Shown: one piece after another, positions 1 through 12,985 of the stretch
Layout: each line of letters begins with the position of its first letter
Numbering within the stretch: the stretch's first letter is position 1
Assembly (NCBI GenBank): GCA_013433145.1
Contig: CM024169.1
Location: 7,577,001 to 7,641,000, forward strand
From: Ascaris suum
Taxonomy: Eukaryota > Nematoda > Chromadorea > Rhabditida > Ascarididae
Length of the DNA stretch: 64,000 nucleotides
Direction: 5' to 3'
Notes under the pieces: model-generated
Databases searched by the model: none
What the model was told of the DNA's origin: nothing
What the model saw: the letters and a program-made list of their open reading frames with translations, nothing else
Translations under genes and position numbers: made by a program

Positions 1-116
1 TATGAAGAAGGCACTCTAGCACTGTAACAATTTCTTATCTGGCAGCTCCAGGCTTTACTGACAATAAGGGCAGCTACTGACGCTCCACCTCTGCAAGCTT
101 TCTTTTGAACTGGTCG

Positions 117-146
117 TTTTATTTTATTTTATTTTATTTTTTTTTT
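117..146. repeat. (TTTTA)n short tandem repeat
   Basis: Several units of ATTTT in a row ending in a T-tract. This is simple sequence in otherwise featureless AT-rich DNA; positions 1-426 contain nothing else I can support. Confidence 0.7.
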
Positions 147-426
147 AGAGTCGAAAGCTTTCTTCGCGGAGTGAATCCTAATTCACGAATGTCTTCCCTA
201 TAGGTATGTTTCGGCGAAAGCCTACCCAAATTACGATAGACTTGTTTCATAATGGCGGATAGTCGCAAGTTTACTCGATTTCTCATAATAAAATGAATTC
301 CCTCGAACAATTCTTCTAATAAATTTCATTTTCTTGAATGTGAAAGATGCTCGCAAACTTGATATCAACGCCTCGTTTGGTTACTCAGTATACCGTACAC
401 TTCTATGATTGCCTATAAGCTCCGAG

Positions 427-2388
427 TCATTGAAATTTGTCAGTAAAGCAAATTTTCGGCGAGAGTGCAATACAGTTTGCCATATACTGTACTTCTTCGG
501 CCACAATCGGATGAACGAGAGTGCAAAGAGTTTCCGCAAAAGAAGCTGTTTTCTGCATGGCAGCATTTGCCAATAATTTGCGTGTATCCAACACCCTAAA
601 TTTCCACATTTATTCAATGCTGCGTCACCGACCATACATTTTAACTAGAAGCGAGTTAGCTTATCCTTCCACTTTGCTTTGAAAGAATGACTGGTGTATT
701 TTCCATTACAACTTCAAAAACTCTATTTCATTACAAAACTCTTCCCCAGCACCGCCAACCTTCCATACTTTCATTGTTTCCGCATGTCTTGCAGGTTGTC
801 AGCTGTTCCTAGCAAACGCCATTGTTCAAACAGCACCATACTTACTAACTATCCGATCAATCCACGTTTTCTTAAACCTCTCAAGGAAAATCTGCGCTCG
901 GTCGGTTTACTCATGTAACAAATGAGCAATGCCTTCAAATTCCCACTAAGCAACTGCTCCACCTACGACTAATAAGAAAAGAGAAAAAAGCATTACTTGC
1001 TGCTCCTACTGTAATTTATCAGCCTTTCAATTCTGCATTTTAATTTTTTGCACAGAAATAGCTTCGACCGAATATTATCAAGAGTAGTTACGTACAAACA
1101 ATCTTTTGTAATTAACAGTGATATCTTCTCGGAAAATTTTTCGTTCGTCATGTTTGCATAGAATAAAAGTACAAAGTGACTACATCTTCAAATAGTCGGA
1201 AATAATTTTGGGAATTCGTGGCTGAATAATTTTTTCGGGTTTTATTTTATCGGTAAAAAAATAATAAATTATTTCATCGGGTTTTCCACCCATTGGAATA
1301 CGATTTGCATCAGTTGCGATACGTTGTGACTTTTGCGCCGCTGCATTTATAACTGTTGCAATCTTCCTCCCAGTTGAGGTTCCGGCAAGAATCGACTGAG
1401 CTTCAGCACAGATGACGAATTTTGAGCAAGGACTTTTGAGCAATTTTAGCCAGTAATTTTCAATGTCTTCAGCATTTTAGCCAATTTTAGAAATTTTAGC
1501 AAGCAACTTTTGAATTTTGCGCAATTTTCGATGCATGCCTTCAGCGAATTTTTCATTGAGCAGCCAGTGACTTTTCTGTCACACGGTTTCAGTCGAGCTG
1601 TTGAGTTCTTGCTCCCGACAGTCCCGCAGATCGTATTGCTCGCATCTCGCTACTATTGCAGCCAACATTCGGAGTGCTCGGCTTGTTAATTCCATTCCCA
1701 GTCGCTCTATCTGGGACACTTCGCGATTCATTTTTCTGTTCTGGTTTTCTTGGAATGGTGACATTTGGGGATCGCTCTCGGAAACGATTTATGGGTGTCA
1801 AAATTGCCGAAAGGCCATTCTTTTTTACTTCAATCTGCTTGGCGCCTGGTTTTTTCCACGCTGATTCTCCACGTCTTTCCACATTGCTAGCACAAGGCCC
1901 TTCTCGCTTAACAGGACCTGTATTTTCACGAACAGGAGGGTTCAGAGACACCGATCTTGGTGTTTGATCCCCACCTCCTTTCAGGATTCCTCGTGGCAGG
2001 ACCTTCGTAAGAATCTTTTGGGTAGTACTGGCCTGTGTGTGCTGACGCCATGGAGATGTGTAGGTGTGCTCAACCGGTAATGAAATAGTCTTCTTTTGTC
2101 GCGTCGATCGTGTTAGCGTTCGACATGTCTGACTGGAGCTATGTTCACTGCAGTTGATTTTTTTTTCGCTGTTTCTTTCTGCTCATCAACCACTGATCTC
2201 CCTGCAGTTATATTACGCAAGCCTCCTAAAACCTTCGAAATTATCTCTGTGGAATATTTTATAATGATTACTTTATTGGCAATGTCTTGTCTTTGAAGTC
2301 TTCGGTTTGCAGGCAAACGAGTAAAGAAGACGCCATTAGAAAAGCGAAAAAGCAAAAGCGGCATTTTCAGAAACAACGCTGAGAACAT
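427..2388 (-). CDS. Candidate minus-strand gene of unknown function (exon-like open stretches)
   Basis: I do not recognise this. Three stretches look coding on the minus strand. About 2180 down to 1589 is a continuous open frame that becomes rich in K, R, S, P and N and ends with TGA at 1589-1591. 1443-1180 is open, with a charged C-terminal tail ending DYLKM. 609-427 is a shorter open stretch. Upstream, 2388-2113 is open in a different frame; the two frames could be joined only by a shift at a run of nine A (minus strand) near 2160. The amino-acid composition is not low-complexity throughout, which argues for coding, but no domain is visible and exon borders could not be fixed. It could equally be several unrelated chance frames. 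Confidence 0.25.
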
Positions 2389-3521
2389 GATATGCTTGCA
2401 TTCCTCAGAATGCTAACTGATGGGCGGCCATTATCACCTATACCAAGAGCTATTTCTGGGCGGTCTCTAATTTTCTGATGCTTGCAGTGGTTACATGCAA
2501 ATAGAGGCGTTCATTTGTTCTAAAATGAAGTTCCACAATTATTTCATGGCAAACTCGCAGAGATCACTCAGAGAGTAAAGAAAAAACAGATTAGTCAGCG
2601 TGAGCCAACATGCAATGATTGCTCGGTCGTCAGCAGCTGGAGTTGCTTTTCTTTCATCATTTTCGCTGGGTAACCCAGAGATGGTAGGACTATCTCCTGA
2701 GAAGCATGCTGCTGCTAAGTGTTTTTCGTACCACGAATGACAACATGAAACCCGTCATCTCTCCAACAGATATCTCAAGAGAAATCTCTCCGTCAAAACA
2801 ATTAGTGCAACACATGAGTCAGTGATGCTATCTGAGATGACACTTCCATTGGATAGGAATATCCGGAAATACTGTGTTTGAAATGTTCCATGATATCCAT
2901 GATACACAAAATTGCTACGATATGCGCATCGTTTTGTAATGCTGCATCTCATTCGCACATGCCACTCTGTCATTGCAATAGCCGGATGCCCACTTCCCGC
3001 ACATACACTGCTGGGAAAATCGTTCAAGGTTCAGAATACCTAAGATATCCGGTTTATGCAATGCAACTCTGAAAGTTTAAGAAGTGTGACGTATTTCAAA
3101 TAAAGATTTAAAAGGTCGGAATCACTTTCGCTAAATATTTTAAAACATAGCGTAAACCGATTTCTCCATCAAAAATTCCTAACTGGTTCAAAATGGATGT
3201 GGAAATTTACTTAGAATTCAGGGCAACTGGAACTTGTTTGAAGCGTTTGACAGCTGCCTAACGCCCTACGTTAAAGCCATCGTTAGCACAGCCCAAGCTC
3301 GAACGAAAACTGTTGTTATATGACCAGTGAAAACGTTCTCGGGCTACTTCATAAATGCAACATTTCGATTTCTGGGCAAGTGCTGTACAACTGAGCCACT
3401 ATGGGAGCTGTCACTGTTATTTACTGCATAGGTCTTAGCGACCTTACTGTTGACATAATGTCACATGCATGACGATCTTAGAACGCCAGCAGTCTGATTT
3501 GAATTGGCATTAATTCGGCAG
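2389..3521. other. No recognisable gene
   Basis: Only short frames with no phase-compatible splice sites or recognisable motifs. I see nothing in it. Confidence 0.4.
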
Positions 3522-3716
3522 TCGGATGGGGCGGTGCACATACGCACAGCACAGATGATGGGACTACAGCAACAGATTGATAGAAGTCGAAGCATCCGCA
3601 GTAGCTCAGCCATATACCATCTGCTCGGAGAGCAGAACAATGCATGTTCGGAACAGTTTGCGGACAGCTATTCTTCACTGTCATCAAACAGTGGTTACGT
3701 TCATAACCATCAATAA
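3522..3716 (+). CDS. Candidate 3'-terminal exon, unknown protein
   Basis: After a CAG acceptor at 3521 there is a 65-codon frame (stop included) ending TAA at 3714-3716. The product is polar, with an arginine/serine segment (DRSRSIRSSSAIYHLLGE) and a serine-rich tail ending SGYVHNHQ. This is the composition of a cytoplasmic C-terminal tail, and the codon pattern looks more like coding than the surrounding frames. No upstream exon was recognised, so the gene it belongs to is unknown. It could be a chance frame. Confidence 0.3.
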   Translation, partial: SDGAVHIRTAQMMGLQQQIDRSRSIRSSSAIYHLLGEQNNACSEQFADSYSSLSSNSGYVHNHQ

Positions 3717-5615
3717 TTGCACCACTTTTGTGTGCCCCTCAATCAGTTTCTTATGAAATTAGTGGAATGAAAACCGCTGAACTTTCCTTTATTGCCATGT
3801 CACCCCAATGTGCATATTTAACAAGATCTGCATAATGGTCGCTAACCTTCACATCGTCTGTGAAGGAACTTGCACACTGAATAAGATGTCAACCGAGCAA
3901 TCATGCACTTTGGTGCTCATGTTTCCTATCGAATTCTCATTGGCCATTACATTCTCTTATGAAGTCCGCTATAACCTATTGTATTTGCTCTGGAACTCAA
4001 CAGACTAAAGTGCAGCGGAGGTTTTAATACGCCATAACGAGATCAGCGCCACATCTAAGAGAGAGATAAGCACTCAGGTGGCGTAAAAAGAACTTCAGAT
4101 AACTAGATCCACTCGATAAGGATAGTCGAAAGAAATGTGGCACTGTATTGTGGTATGAAACCGACCCGTGTCGATTTTCGATTCACTTTGTCGAACAAGC
4201 GATTATACTGTCGCACGCACATTTATTAACAGCTTAAACGCTTCACTGCGTCTTTTTCAAGCAGAGAAATGATGCTATGATTTCACGAACTTCCCCTCTC
4301 AAAGTTTCAGCGACGTCGAACAAATTGTTGTGGTTGGTACAAATTTCATCAGGTAAGATGACAAACCAAGTTGATTTGTGGACAAGTTGAAATGGCAGCT
4401 CCACTTTGCCCGAGATGTGTCGCCATTGGCCGTAAGCTGTACCTTGGCTGGCACAAGCAATCCCGATTGAAACATTACATTTTTGAAAGTCGCTCGTCCG
4501 TTCTTACTCATCGCAATTTTTAGGTGTGCAGAAACGGTCGCGACCAAAACCCAAGAAATTGAACACCGAGGCAAACCGTGCGATAACGCTAACAAAAATA
4601 ACACTGAAAACATTGAACGAAGTTTTGTCAAGATGAAATTGCCTTCTGTTTGCGCACCACGTAGTTGTATATTATTATTCATCAGCAGCTTTGCAGGAAT
4701 TTTTCCTTCAAATATGTCTAAAATATACATTCCTCATCGCGCCCCTCAAACTGCGTTGCTACTAAAATAACTATTTTTTGTATGGCGATGATGTGGCGGC
4801 CGGCTGCCTGTTGATTTTCTAACTTTCTGATATATGTTTCGTCTCTCCGTTAAAGATCTGTGCAAGAAGTTGCTGCGAGGTTGTTTAAGTGAAGTGCTCT
4901 CTCACAAGGGGCCAAAGTTTTATCCATGGCACACTTGATTCACGACAGGAAATAAGTGTAGCGAATGTTGGCGGATCAGACTGGACGACAACTTTGAATT
5001 CAAAACCTGTTCTTGCTTTGAATTTATGTTGCCTATAAACTTAAACAACCGACAATGGCTTTTAATTATTGTGCCAACCTTGAGAACGCATCCTTCATTC
5101 TTCACGTCGGAGAGGGGAAGGGGTATCCAGAGTATCATTTGGGAGAATCGCCGGGCTTTTACTACTGTATGCTTATATGGGATCCCACAATCAGCACGGT
5201 GTAGCTGCGCTGTTTTGCTCAGTATTTCTGTTCGAACGATATCCCTGCCCCTCATCATTCTCTTTTTATTCGGGTTTTGGTGAACAGGCAAACCATTCTA
5301 CGTTGCAGAGAGGTAATGCGTTGCCTATCGGAAATCATATCCACATTTTTTCTTTCCGTCATTGTTTCACGGATCTCTAGAAAGAATTCTGGTTAGTGAC
5401 CTCGCACTTATGGATATTTCTGACACCACAGCAACATTTTCGTCACAGTGACAGCTTTGATGCCGCAGGGGCCTACTTTTTCGTGCAGTTGTTGCCTTCT
5501 CCGGAACAATTGCAGAGAAGGTGGGCACGCTCGTCGCGAATCGGGCTGCGCTCACAGGAGTAGGCAGTGTCACCATAATATCCCATCCACATCGTGCTAG
5601 GCATTCACATAATGG
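3717..5615. other. No recognisable gene
   Basis: Open frames of 123-143 codons occur on the minus strand (4730-4299 and 5291-4920). Neither shows a domain, and the first has only a hydrophobic stretch that could imitate a signal peptide. I cannot support a gene here. Confidence 0.35.
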
Positions 5616-5880
5616 GTCGCAGAAACACATATTTTTTTGTAACTTTTTCATTCGGTCGCCCAGTAACACCAAACCATGACAGCCTACAACATTTCACCTC
5701 AATTTGAGCATCGGAAGTGTCTTTTTTCTGGATGTGCCCAAGTTCTCTGCAGTTAGGGACTAGGGAGTCACAGAAACACCTGCATTTTGCCCTTTTTTAT
5801 CCAGTCACCTAAAAATGCCAAATCATGACAAATTACAAAGCTTCACCTCAATTGCAGATTGATACTGTTTTCCTGGATGT
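5616..5880. repeat. Diverged tandem duplication, two ~115-120 bp units
   Basis: Unit 1 (5616-5735) and unit 2 (5767-5880) share the same order of blocks: GTCRCAGAAACAC, a T-rich run, CGGTCGCCCAGTAACACC versus CAGTCACCTAAAAATGCC, AAMCATGACA, TTCACCTCAATT, and a final CTGGATGT. They are separated by about 31 unique bases. The match is obvious by eye but diverged, so the duplication is old. Unit 1 overlaps a minus-strand cysteine-rich frame (CFCDPLCECLARCGW) that unit 2 does not keep open. Confidence 0.7.
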
Positions 5881-8800
5881 TTTCACACGGTGTTGACAAA
5901 TTCAGATATTATCTAATCATGCCGTTGCACTCTTCAGAAGTTGTTACTTCTCATCGTAACATACTTCAGGCGTCCAAATAGGCGAAAATGAAAACGACAC
6001 ATTTCCGCATAATTCTTTTAGTAAATAGTAAAATATGTTGGGGATTTATAATATTTTGCTGTCGCATAAACGCAGAAAATAAAAATTGATCATTTTCCAT
6101 CAGAAACTCAAATTTTATCTCTCAAAGTTGTTTCAAAGGAAGCTGAGAAGTTTTAAGCCATCATTGCTTCGAATATTTTTCGGGCACGTATACACTCCTT
6201 TAAATGCAAATTGAGACCACGATAAGACAATCGCGCAAGCACGTGCACCTAGATATGTGCGAGTCGACTCACCCTTTCTCAAGTTACTGCCAAAGTCGTG
6301 CAGATCTCGCAAGGACAGTGCGAACATTTCCATACTGGCTTGTGTTCAGTTTCTTGGTGTTCTTGATGTTGACATCCAGTTTCTTTTCGTTAGATATGTG
6401 GTAATGATTCAGCACGTCGGAAATGGTATCGCGCAATGCATAGTCACGTAGCAAACATTGCGGTAGACATGGCCACGTGAACACGAAGAGGAATACTGCA
6501 GTAAATGCAACGTGACTGCACACCTACCTCAATATGAATGGTCACGCGGCGACCACTACATAAGTTCTATTTTTTTTCCACCGTTGTGTGTGAGTTTGCG
6601 GTTTGGTCCTTTGTCTTCGTTTGAACAGAGTTGATTCCTCCACTGGCCGACTCTGCACACTCCACCGCTTTCATACCCAACACTTTTCATGAACTCTTCT
6701 TGACGTGTTCACAGTATAGTGCTCGAATTTCTTGTTCAGAGGTAAACACCCTCAAGGGATGCAGTAGTGCGCGTTGCTGGAAACAAACGAATACTGCAGT
6801 TTCTCCATCTTCAAAATCCTTCCCACGCAATTCTTTCGAAAGTTATGATAGAAGGGTCGAATTCAAACGAATGCTCGGTAGCTGCTAGATTTCCTCACCA
6901 CGTTGTATATGCGATAGATTATGCTGGAAGAGGTGATTGAAGAAGTATATGTGGGCTGCAGGAAAAGCGACAATAAACGTGAAAGAAAACTTGAAAGAGA
7001 AGTGAGCACATAGCTAATCAGAATCGGAAGCTATTGATTTGACCTAGTGCTGTAACAGAATAGGAGGCTTGCAACTTCTGTTAGTGGGATAATGCTTATC
7101 AGCACTAGATCAACTGCTGTTTAGGACTATCGCTTGCGTTGTTTAGCGTAAAATCTAATATCAGTTTCTATTTCCGCCAGTACCGCTTGCCGTCACCAGA
7201 TTGGTTCGCGATACTGCTTTATTACTTACTGACCCTTACTACTACCAGAGGCGCGTATAAGCACCCTGAGGGCATTACCTCATAAGCAAATACTATCACA
7301 ACCGATAGAAATGAGGCGAATGATGCATAACTCCAAAAGCAGCCAACATCGACAGTTGCCAAACATCAAGGTAAAACTGATTTATGCAGCAAAAAAGTGG
7401 CAGCCAGCTTTTGTAACAATGTACGCAAGAAATTTAGAGAACCTAAGAAGTTTGCCGCATAGACAGCAAAGAAAGCAGGATAGAGTGAAGGTGATACAGT
7501 CCGGCTGAAACACCACAGAATAAAAGGTGCGCAGGTTATGGCGGAAAAAGTAAGGAGAAGCAACTATAACAATGTGGAAATAACGTACAGTATGGAGAGA
7601 ATGCTTCTAAATTCATTCCACTGGCTCTGTCCATCGAGCAATGGCTAAACAAACCTGAAAGTTGAAACGGTATTTACCAGTTTGGGGTGTCATTTGGAAA
7701 AATGGATACAACAGCATTATAGCAGAAAACCTCTCGAATTCTGCACGCACAACTTGAAAGTCACATGCACGACGGTGCACAAAATTTCCAACTGCGATGT
7801 CCCATGCTACATTTTCACCGAAAAATATCTCTCCAAATATACGTTATTTCTCATGTCACATTTTGCCCCTCCTCGAGTGTTTGCATACGTTTTTCTTCGT
7901 TGGAATCTGAAAGGGGCTGTGAAAGAGCAACACCAGAATGAGCCTGAATTACAAACAAAGCTTATGACGGTCAACGGCAACATTCCAGCACGACTAAATC
8001 AATCTGCTGGCAACCACATGCAACGGCATATTCAGAATATCGTGAAGGTCTTAAAAACGACGACCGAAAGCGTTTCAAGGATCCTAGAAAAAATCTGGGA
8101 ATGTATTTTCGCGGAATGTATACTTTCAGTGATTCTTTGAAGGTCTTTTCATTTACAAATACCATCCTCATCGTAAAGTTAGGAGACCAGTTAGAGTTTG
8201 TTGACTGTTATATTTTGTTCGTGTTATCTCGAACGAATGCATGACAATACAACAGGCAGAGCAAACCTGATTAAATACGTGCTTTTGCACTCAGTTCAAT
8301 TCGCATACCTGTTCCGTATGTTAGGAGTAAGTAATAAGCACAACAGTGCCTTCATGTCTGAATTAACCCGACCTCTGACAAAAGCATTTCTTTGCTGTCG
8401 GAGCCATGCTGAGTATATGATGTTTCTTGGATTAAGGTGAAATATGCTATAAGGGGTCATTTTATGGTTTACAGATGTGCTCAGCTTGTCTAGAATTTTA
8501 CCGAAATTAACAACTGTTAAGAAGAATAAGTAGTCGCCTTATCAGCCGTCACGTCCTTTTGCAGAATATACTGGAAACAAAAATAACACTCTGCAAACCC
8601 CTTCGCAAGGTTCAAACTCGAATCTACTCGCTCCGTTATTACGAAGCGTAGCGGTGCATCACCACAAAACTGTTGTTTAGTGCTAATCTATGTTTGCTAC
8701 GAAAGGACATTGGTGAGTTGTACTGCACACAGTCGTTGCGGGAGTCATCAAAGACAACTAGAGTGGAAAACGACATTTCAGGTTTAGTCGGACGATGAAT

Positions 8801-10904
8801 ATGGGAGGGGACAGTCATTTAAGATGTCAACGGGCGTTATCACAGGGGATAGGTTGTTACGTGTCACATGTGACATAACAAGTTGTTAAAATTCAAGTAA
8901 TAAAATCGTTCTTTGCAAAAACCACAACAATGGAGTAACAAAAAAGTGGAAAAGCACTGATTATATATATATCGGTAAACGAAATCAGATATCTTACAGC
9001 TGAGGGGTTTTTCTAATCGGCTGCGGAAAACGAAAACAATATGCGCATTCATGAGCCTAGCGGAAACTGGTCTCACATACATATGAACTGGCTGTTGCAA
9101 GTAGGAAGCACATTTCATTCATAACTAGGGACATGATGACTTCTGAGTGGTGCAAAAGTGAACAGCTCTTCAAGAGACAATCTGGAAACGACCCAATAAT
9201 GTTTGAGCATAGATTAAAATCAGCGCTCAATCTACAATATTCTGGCGGTTCGAGATTTAAAATGGCAATCTTTACCCTCCTCTGTTGTAGAGTGGATAGA
9301 GGCAGTTAAACTCTTACAGATCCTTCGATGTCCTTCGAACAAGTTCTGCAAGTTTTTTTGAAATAAACTAATCCAAGTCTGCAGTATTTCCGACACAGTT
9401 TATTTAGCCAATAAGGTAATCGAACTACTGTGGAGCCTTGAAGCATTCGGTGACAATAGACAATGAAGACCGAACAATAAGGTTGAAGGCACTGCTAATG
9501 TTGTAATGATTCTCAAGTACATCCTCAAGTTTTGCAATGTTCTGCTAGCAATGTCTGAATAGTTTGCATTGCACTTGATATCTTCACTAATCGGTAACTT
9601 CATCAATTGCATCACTAGTGCTAAACTATCGATTTGCAATTGGCATTCACTTCGAAAACATTTGTGAAAAATGTGCCATTGTTTAATGCAAATTGCCTGG
9701 AGGGATGAGTTCGAGCATTTCGCAAATGCATTAAGGTCACTTCATGAAAAAGAGGAACTGATAATAAGATCCGTGAGAGAACGGTATTTTACACCAGCTA
9801 CTTTCAAAATCACCAACAAAATATACAAACTTCCTAATTTTTCTGGTAAATCGTTTATGTAAATTAATAAACAATAAAATTAAAACAGTTTTTTCTCATC
9901 AATTTTCTCACTGAACGAAGTGCAGTTAAGAGAGATTCCAGTACGGTTCAGAAAAGAACCTGAAGTACCATATATCATCGGTTTAAGAAGTTACCTAATA
10001 AGGTGGACTGTGTTATATGCATCTGCTAACCGATACTTACAATTTCACTTTGAAGATTTCTTTTGAAAGTTGGCGTCCGGCAATTTATGGGGACAATAAA
10101 GGTGATATGGTTGAATCGTCCAAACTGTGGATATTACACTTTCATGAGAGCGCAGATGTTCTATTATAGCAGCATTCAAGATATATTCAAAAACCATGCA
10201 TCAACAAGGTTACACTAATAAGCCTGTAATTTCTGCCTCTTTTGACGGACCTCCCAAAAAAGTGCAGTATAGGCAATTTTCAATGGCAATGGAAGCGAAA
10301 CGCAGGAAAGCTTCGCCGAAAAATCATAAGAGCTCAGTGTGTACTAAGTGAAGTATGTTTCAAAGAAGCAGAGGAAACGTCTTTTGGTATCAATGAGAAT
10401 CGCATCTGCTGCAGTCGATGGGAATCCTCGCGCTAAATCGCACCATCATCCCGAATGAAATATGCAATCATTAAAAAAGAATGCTGGAATAAGAACGAAT
10501 CACCTGCCGGAAACCAAAAGCGCACTAATTCTAACAACTTCACTACGTAAGAAAGCATAGTGCTACTCATCTCGTTTCCTGTGATTTCTGCACGAGGAAA
10601 GTGGCCCCACCTAGACTTCCTAGTTCCAACGCAGCATAACATTATCACAGTCCGCCGTCACTTAACACGAAGCGAATGCCCTCATTTGCAAGCAGTTCCC
10701 AAAATTTTGTCACTGCGTGCATTTTGCAAAGCACACAACTGCGCTTGCCAAAAACACGTAACTTGTCCTCCAGCCGCGTTTCTGTTTCAAACGAGCTGCT
10801 AAAGATACGCCAACGTCCAGCTTTTCGAAAATTGCTCCTATTGCAGCGTCTAATGAAAACGATAAAACACAACTGCGTGGGGGATGCGCAAAGTCTCGTA
10901 ATAG
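5881..10904. other. No recognisable gene
   Basis: AT-rich DNA with scattered frames, the longest at 7682-8140 (152 codons, plus strand) and an exon-like charged stretch at 9671-9862. None shows a domain or a splice-compatible neighbour. I cannot support a gene here. Confidence 0.35.
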
Positions 10905-11095
10905 ACCCGAGCGTTTTCCAGCTTTCCGCCCCCAAAGGGCCAGTGCGGGCCCCCCATCTCTGGAGCTCCCCCGCCTATGCGGGGATTCTGTGAAATCAAA
11001 TCCGCCGGGGACTCTCGCGAGGATGAAAAGCTCCCCAGCACCCGCGGAGATATGATACGGCATCTCACACGGCGGGGGCCCCAGTTCATGGGAGT
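10905..11095. repeat. GC-rich island, possible interspersed repeat
   Basis: About 190 bases dense in runs of C and G (for example GCGGGCCCCCC, CCCCCGCC, CGGCGGGGGCCCC) inside DNA that is otherwise AT-rich. Both strands have long open frames simply because the segment is GC-rich. The abrupt composition change suggests an inserted repeat or a regulatory island. I see no terminal repeats that would define its ends. Confidence 0.4.
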
Positions 11096-12985
11096 CTTTA
11101 CAAACAGTGGTGTGCAGCGCTTCAGTTTAAGAACAGTCGCAAACAGCCAATTGCAACACAAACGCTGCGGTATGCTGAGCATTTATAAAAGTTGCATTGG
11201 CTGTCAAATATGAATCTGTGGACTGCGTGTATCATGCCTGCTCTTTTACCAGATTTGCTACTTGTTATGAGACCTTGCAATTCCTCATTTGTAAAGTGCA
11301 TTATAGCCGTATCTTGTGCCGTCTACGTATTATGGCCCCTACCCGTATGTGGTCGTCTGTCTATCCGCTAATTGCAAGTCGAGAGACAGCAAAGCCAGAG
11401 TTGCAAATTTTAGTGGTCTTTATAGCATTGCGGAATGACCGCCTATGCCAGCTCCTTCGCGTCCCTCGAAAACTCACCAAGTTCGAATGGGGCTGTGGAC
11501 ATTTGAACTGCTTCACATCAGTTTGAACATGAAGCTGCAAAGGGTATGAAAATCGAAGTGATACGCTGGAAGACCTCGCTCAAATTGTGCTTTTGTGTTC
11601 TCGCTGGTCAGACCAGTCGGTATAATTACCACCAGCGTCTAACAAAATTCTAAGCGAACCATCCCCTGGTTTCGAAGGGGTTACGAAATGTGTTCCGAGA
11701 GGCAAATCTACGTGTCTCGAATCTCTTTCACAGTAAGTGAATCAAATTGGAAATCCATTTAAGAGGTTTTTCCGCAGTAAACGTAGTTCAGCACCCCTCA
11801 GACACCATGACTTCGCAACATCGCTGCCAACTCGCAGACCGGGACTGTCTGCATAATACGTAAAACATGACATCGCCACAATAGAGCTTTGTACCAGCAT
11901 TTAAAAACTCTGCAACGAAATGTTAAAATGCGCGCATCAAGACGGCTGCGTAAACGCAACAGTGCGCACTCATTTATAGCGTTTCAATTATGGAGGACGG
12001 TAGTACGAGGATCAGCAGTGCTGAGTCTGAACAACCGAGTCGGCCATGGCCACCTAGGTGCGTTTTTTCGAACTCACCTAAACGTCCAAATTTGATTAAG
12101 TGGTGGTTTTCGCCCCCCGGTCCCAATCCAGTGTTGCATTTGAGAATGGGTGTGGTGATACTTCAAATACGATAGATGTTGGCATCGCTTTCCTTGCTGA
12201 ATCCATGTGCAGCTTTTATGATTGCAGCTGAACGTAATAGAGGGCGTCTAACAACAGCGCTGTGGAAAAGTCGTTTGCATGTGTCGCTTTGTTTAAAAGC
12301 TACTTCTTTGTTCCTTGTGTGTTGCTGTATGCCTCTAGTGGTTTCCAATCGTCCTCTCCGTGTCTTATGCCAACCTTCATCCGGTGGCTGCCCATATTGG
12401 CACTCTCAACGAGTTTTTGATGACTTAACTATAACATTTAATCACTCTCTGTGGAATCTAATGCAATGCACTGAGCAAAAAAGTCTATGACGCATTGTTG
12501 TCTTTCCTGGACAAGAACACCAAAATCATCCTGGCAGCTTTTGGTCCTTTGTTTTTGTTTTGATGGCCCTTCAGATTTCTTTTACCATTAAAAGTCGTCG
12601 CTCTCAGCCTGGGACGATTCTTTACAGCCAACATTCATTGTAACAAGTCCAGTGAAATATAACGATGAATTCGCAGGGTTCAAATAAAGGTCGGATCTGG
12701 AAGTCAGTCTCGATGCCGCTGGTCTTGAGGGGTAACACTTTGAAAGGTGAAATAATGTGCTGTTCAGTTAGAAGAATTCTGGGGGTGGCCAAATTGACGC
12801 AAAACTGGATTCAGTGCAGTCATAAGGTAATTGAAGTCTGTATATAATAGATGTTTTGGAACATAGAATAATATCTCTTCCTGGCTCGGTGCTTTTTCAA
12901 GGTTAGGCGACTGCAATAATATTAATGCAAATGCATAAAATGGTTGCATAAAACGGAGTTGCATCTAAATAATGAGTATCATACT
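11096..12985. other. No recognisable gene
   Basis: Short frames only; nothing supportable between the GC-rich island and the solo LTR. Confidence 0.35.

Noticed and set aside
4299..4730. 143-codon minus-strand frame with an internal hydrophobic stretch, considered a secreted protein
   Set aside because: No conserved motif, no splice support, and a comparable frame exists on the other strand.
7682..8140. 152-codon plus-strand frame, briefly considered a transposase C-terminus
   Set aside because: No catalytic triad, no terminal inverted repeats and no clear motif.
8540..8640. GGTTCAAACTC word considered as a tRNA T-loop
   Set aside because: No acceptor or anticodon stem could be formed in the preceding 70 bases.
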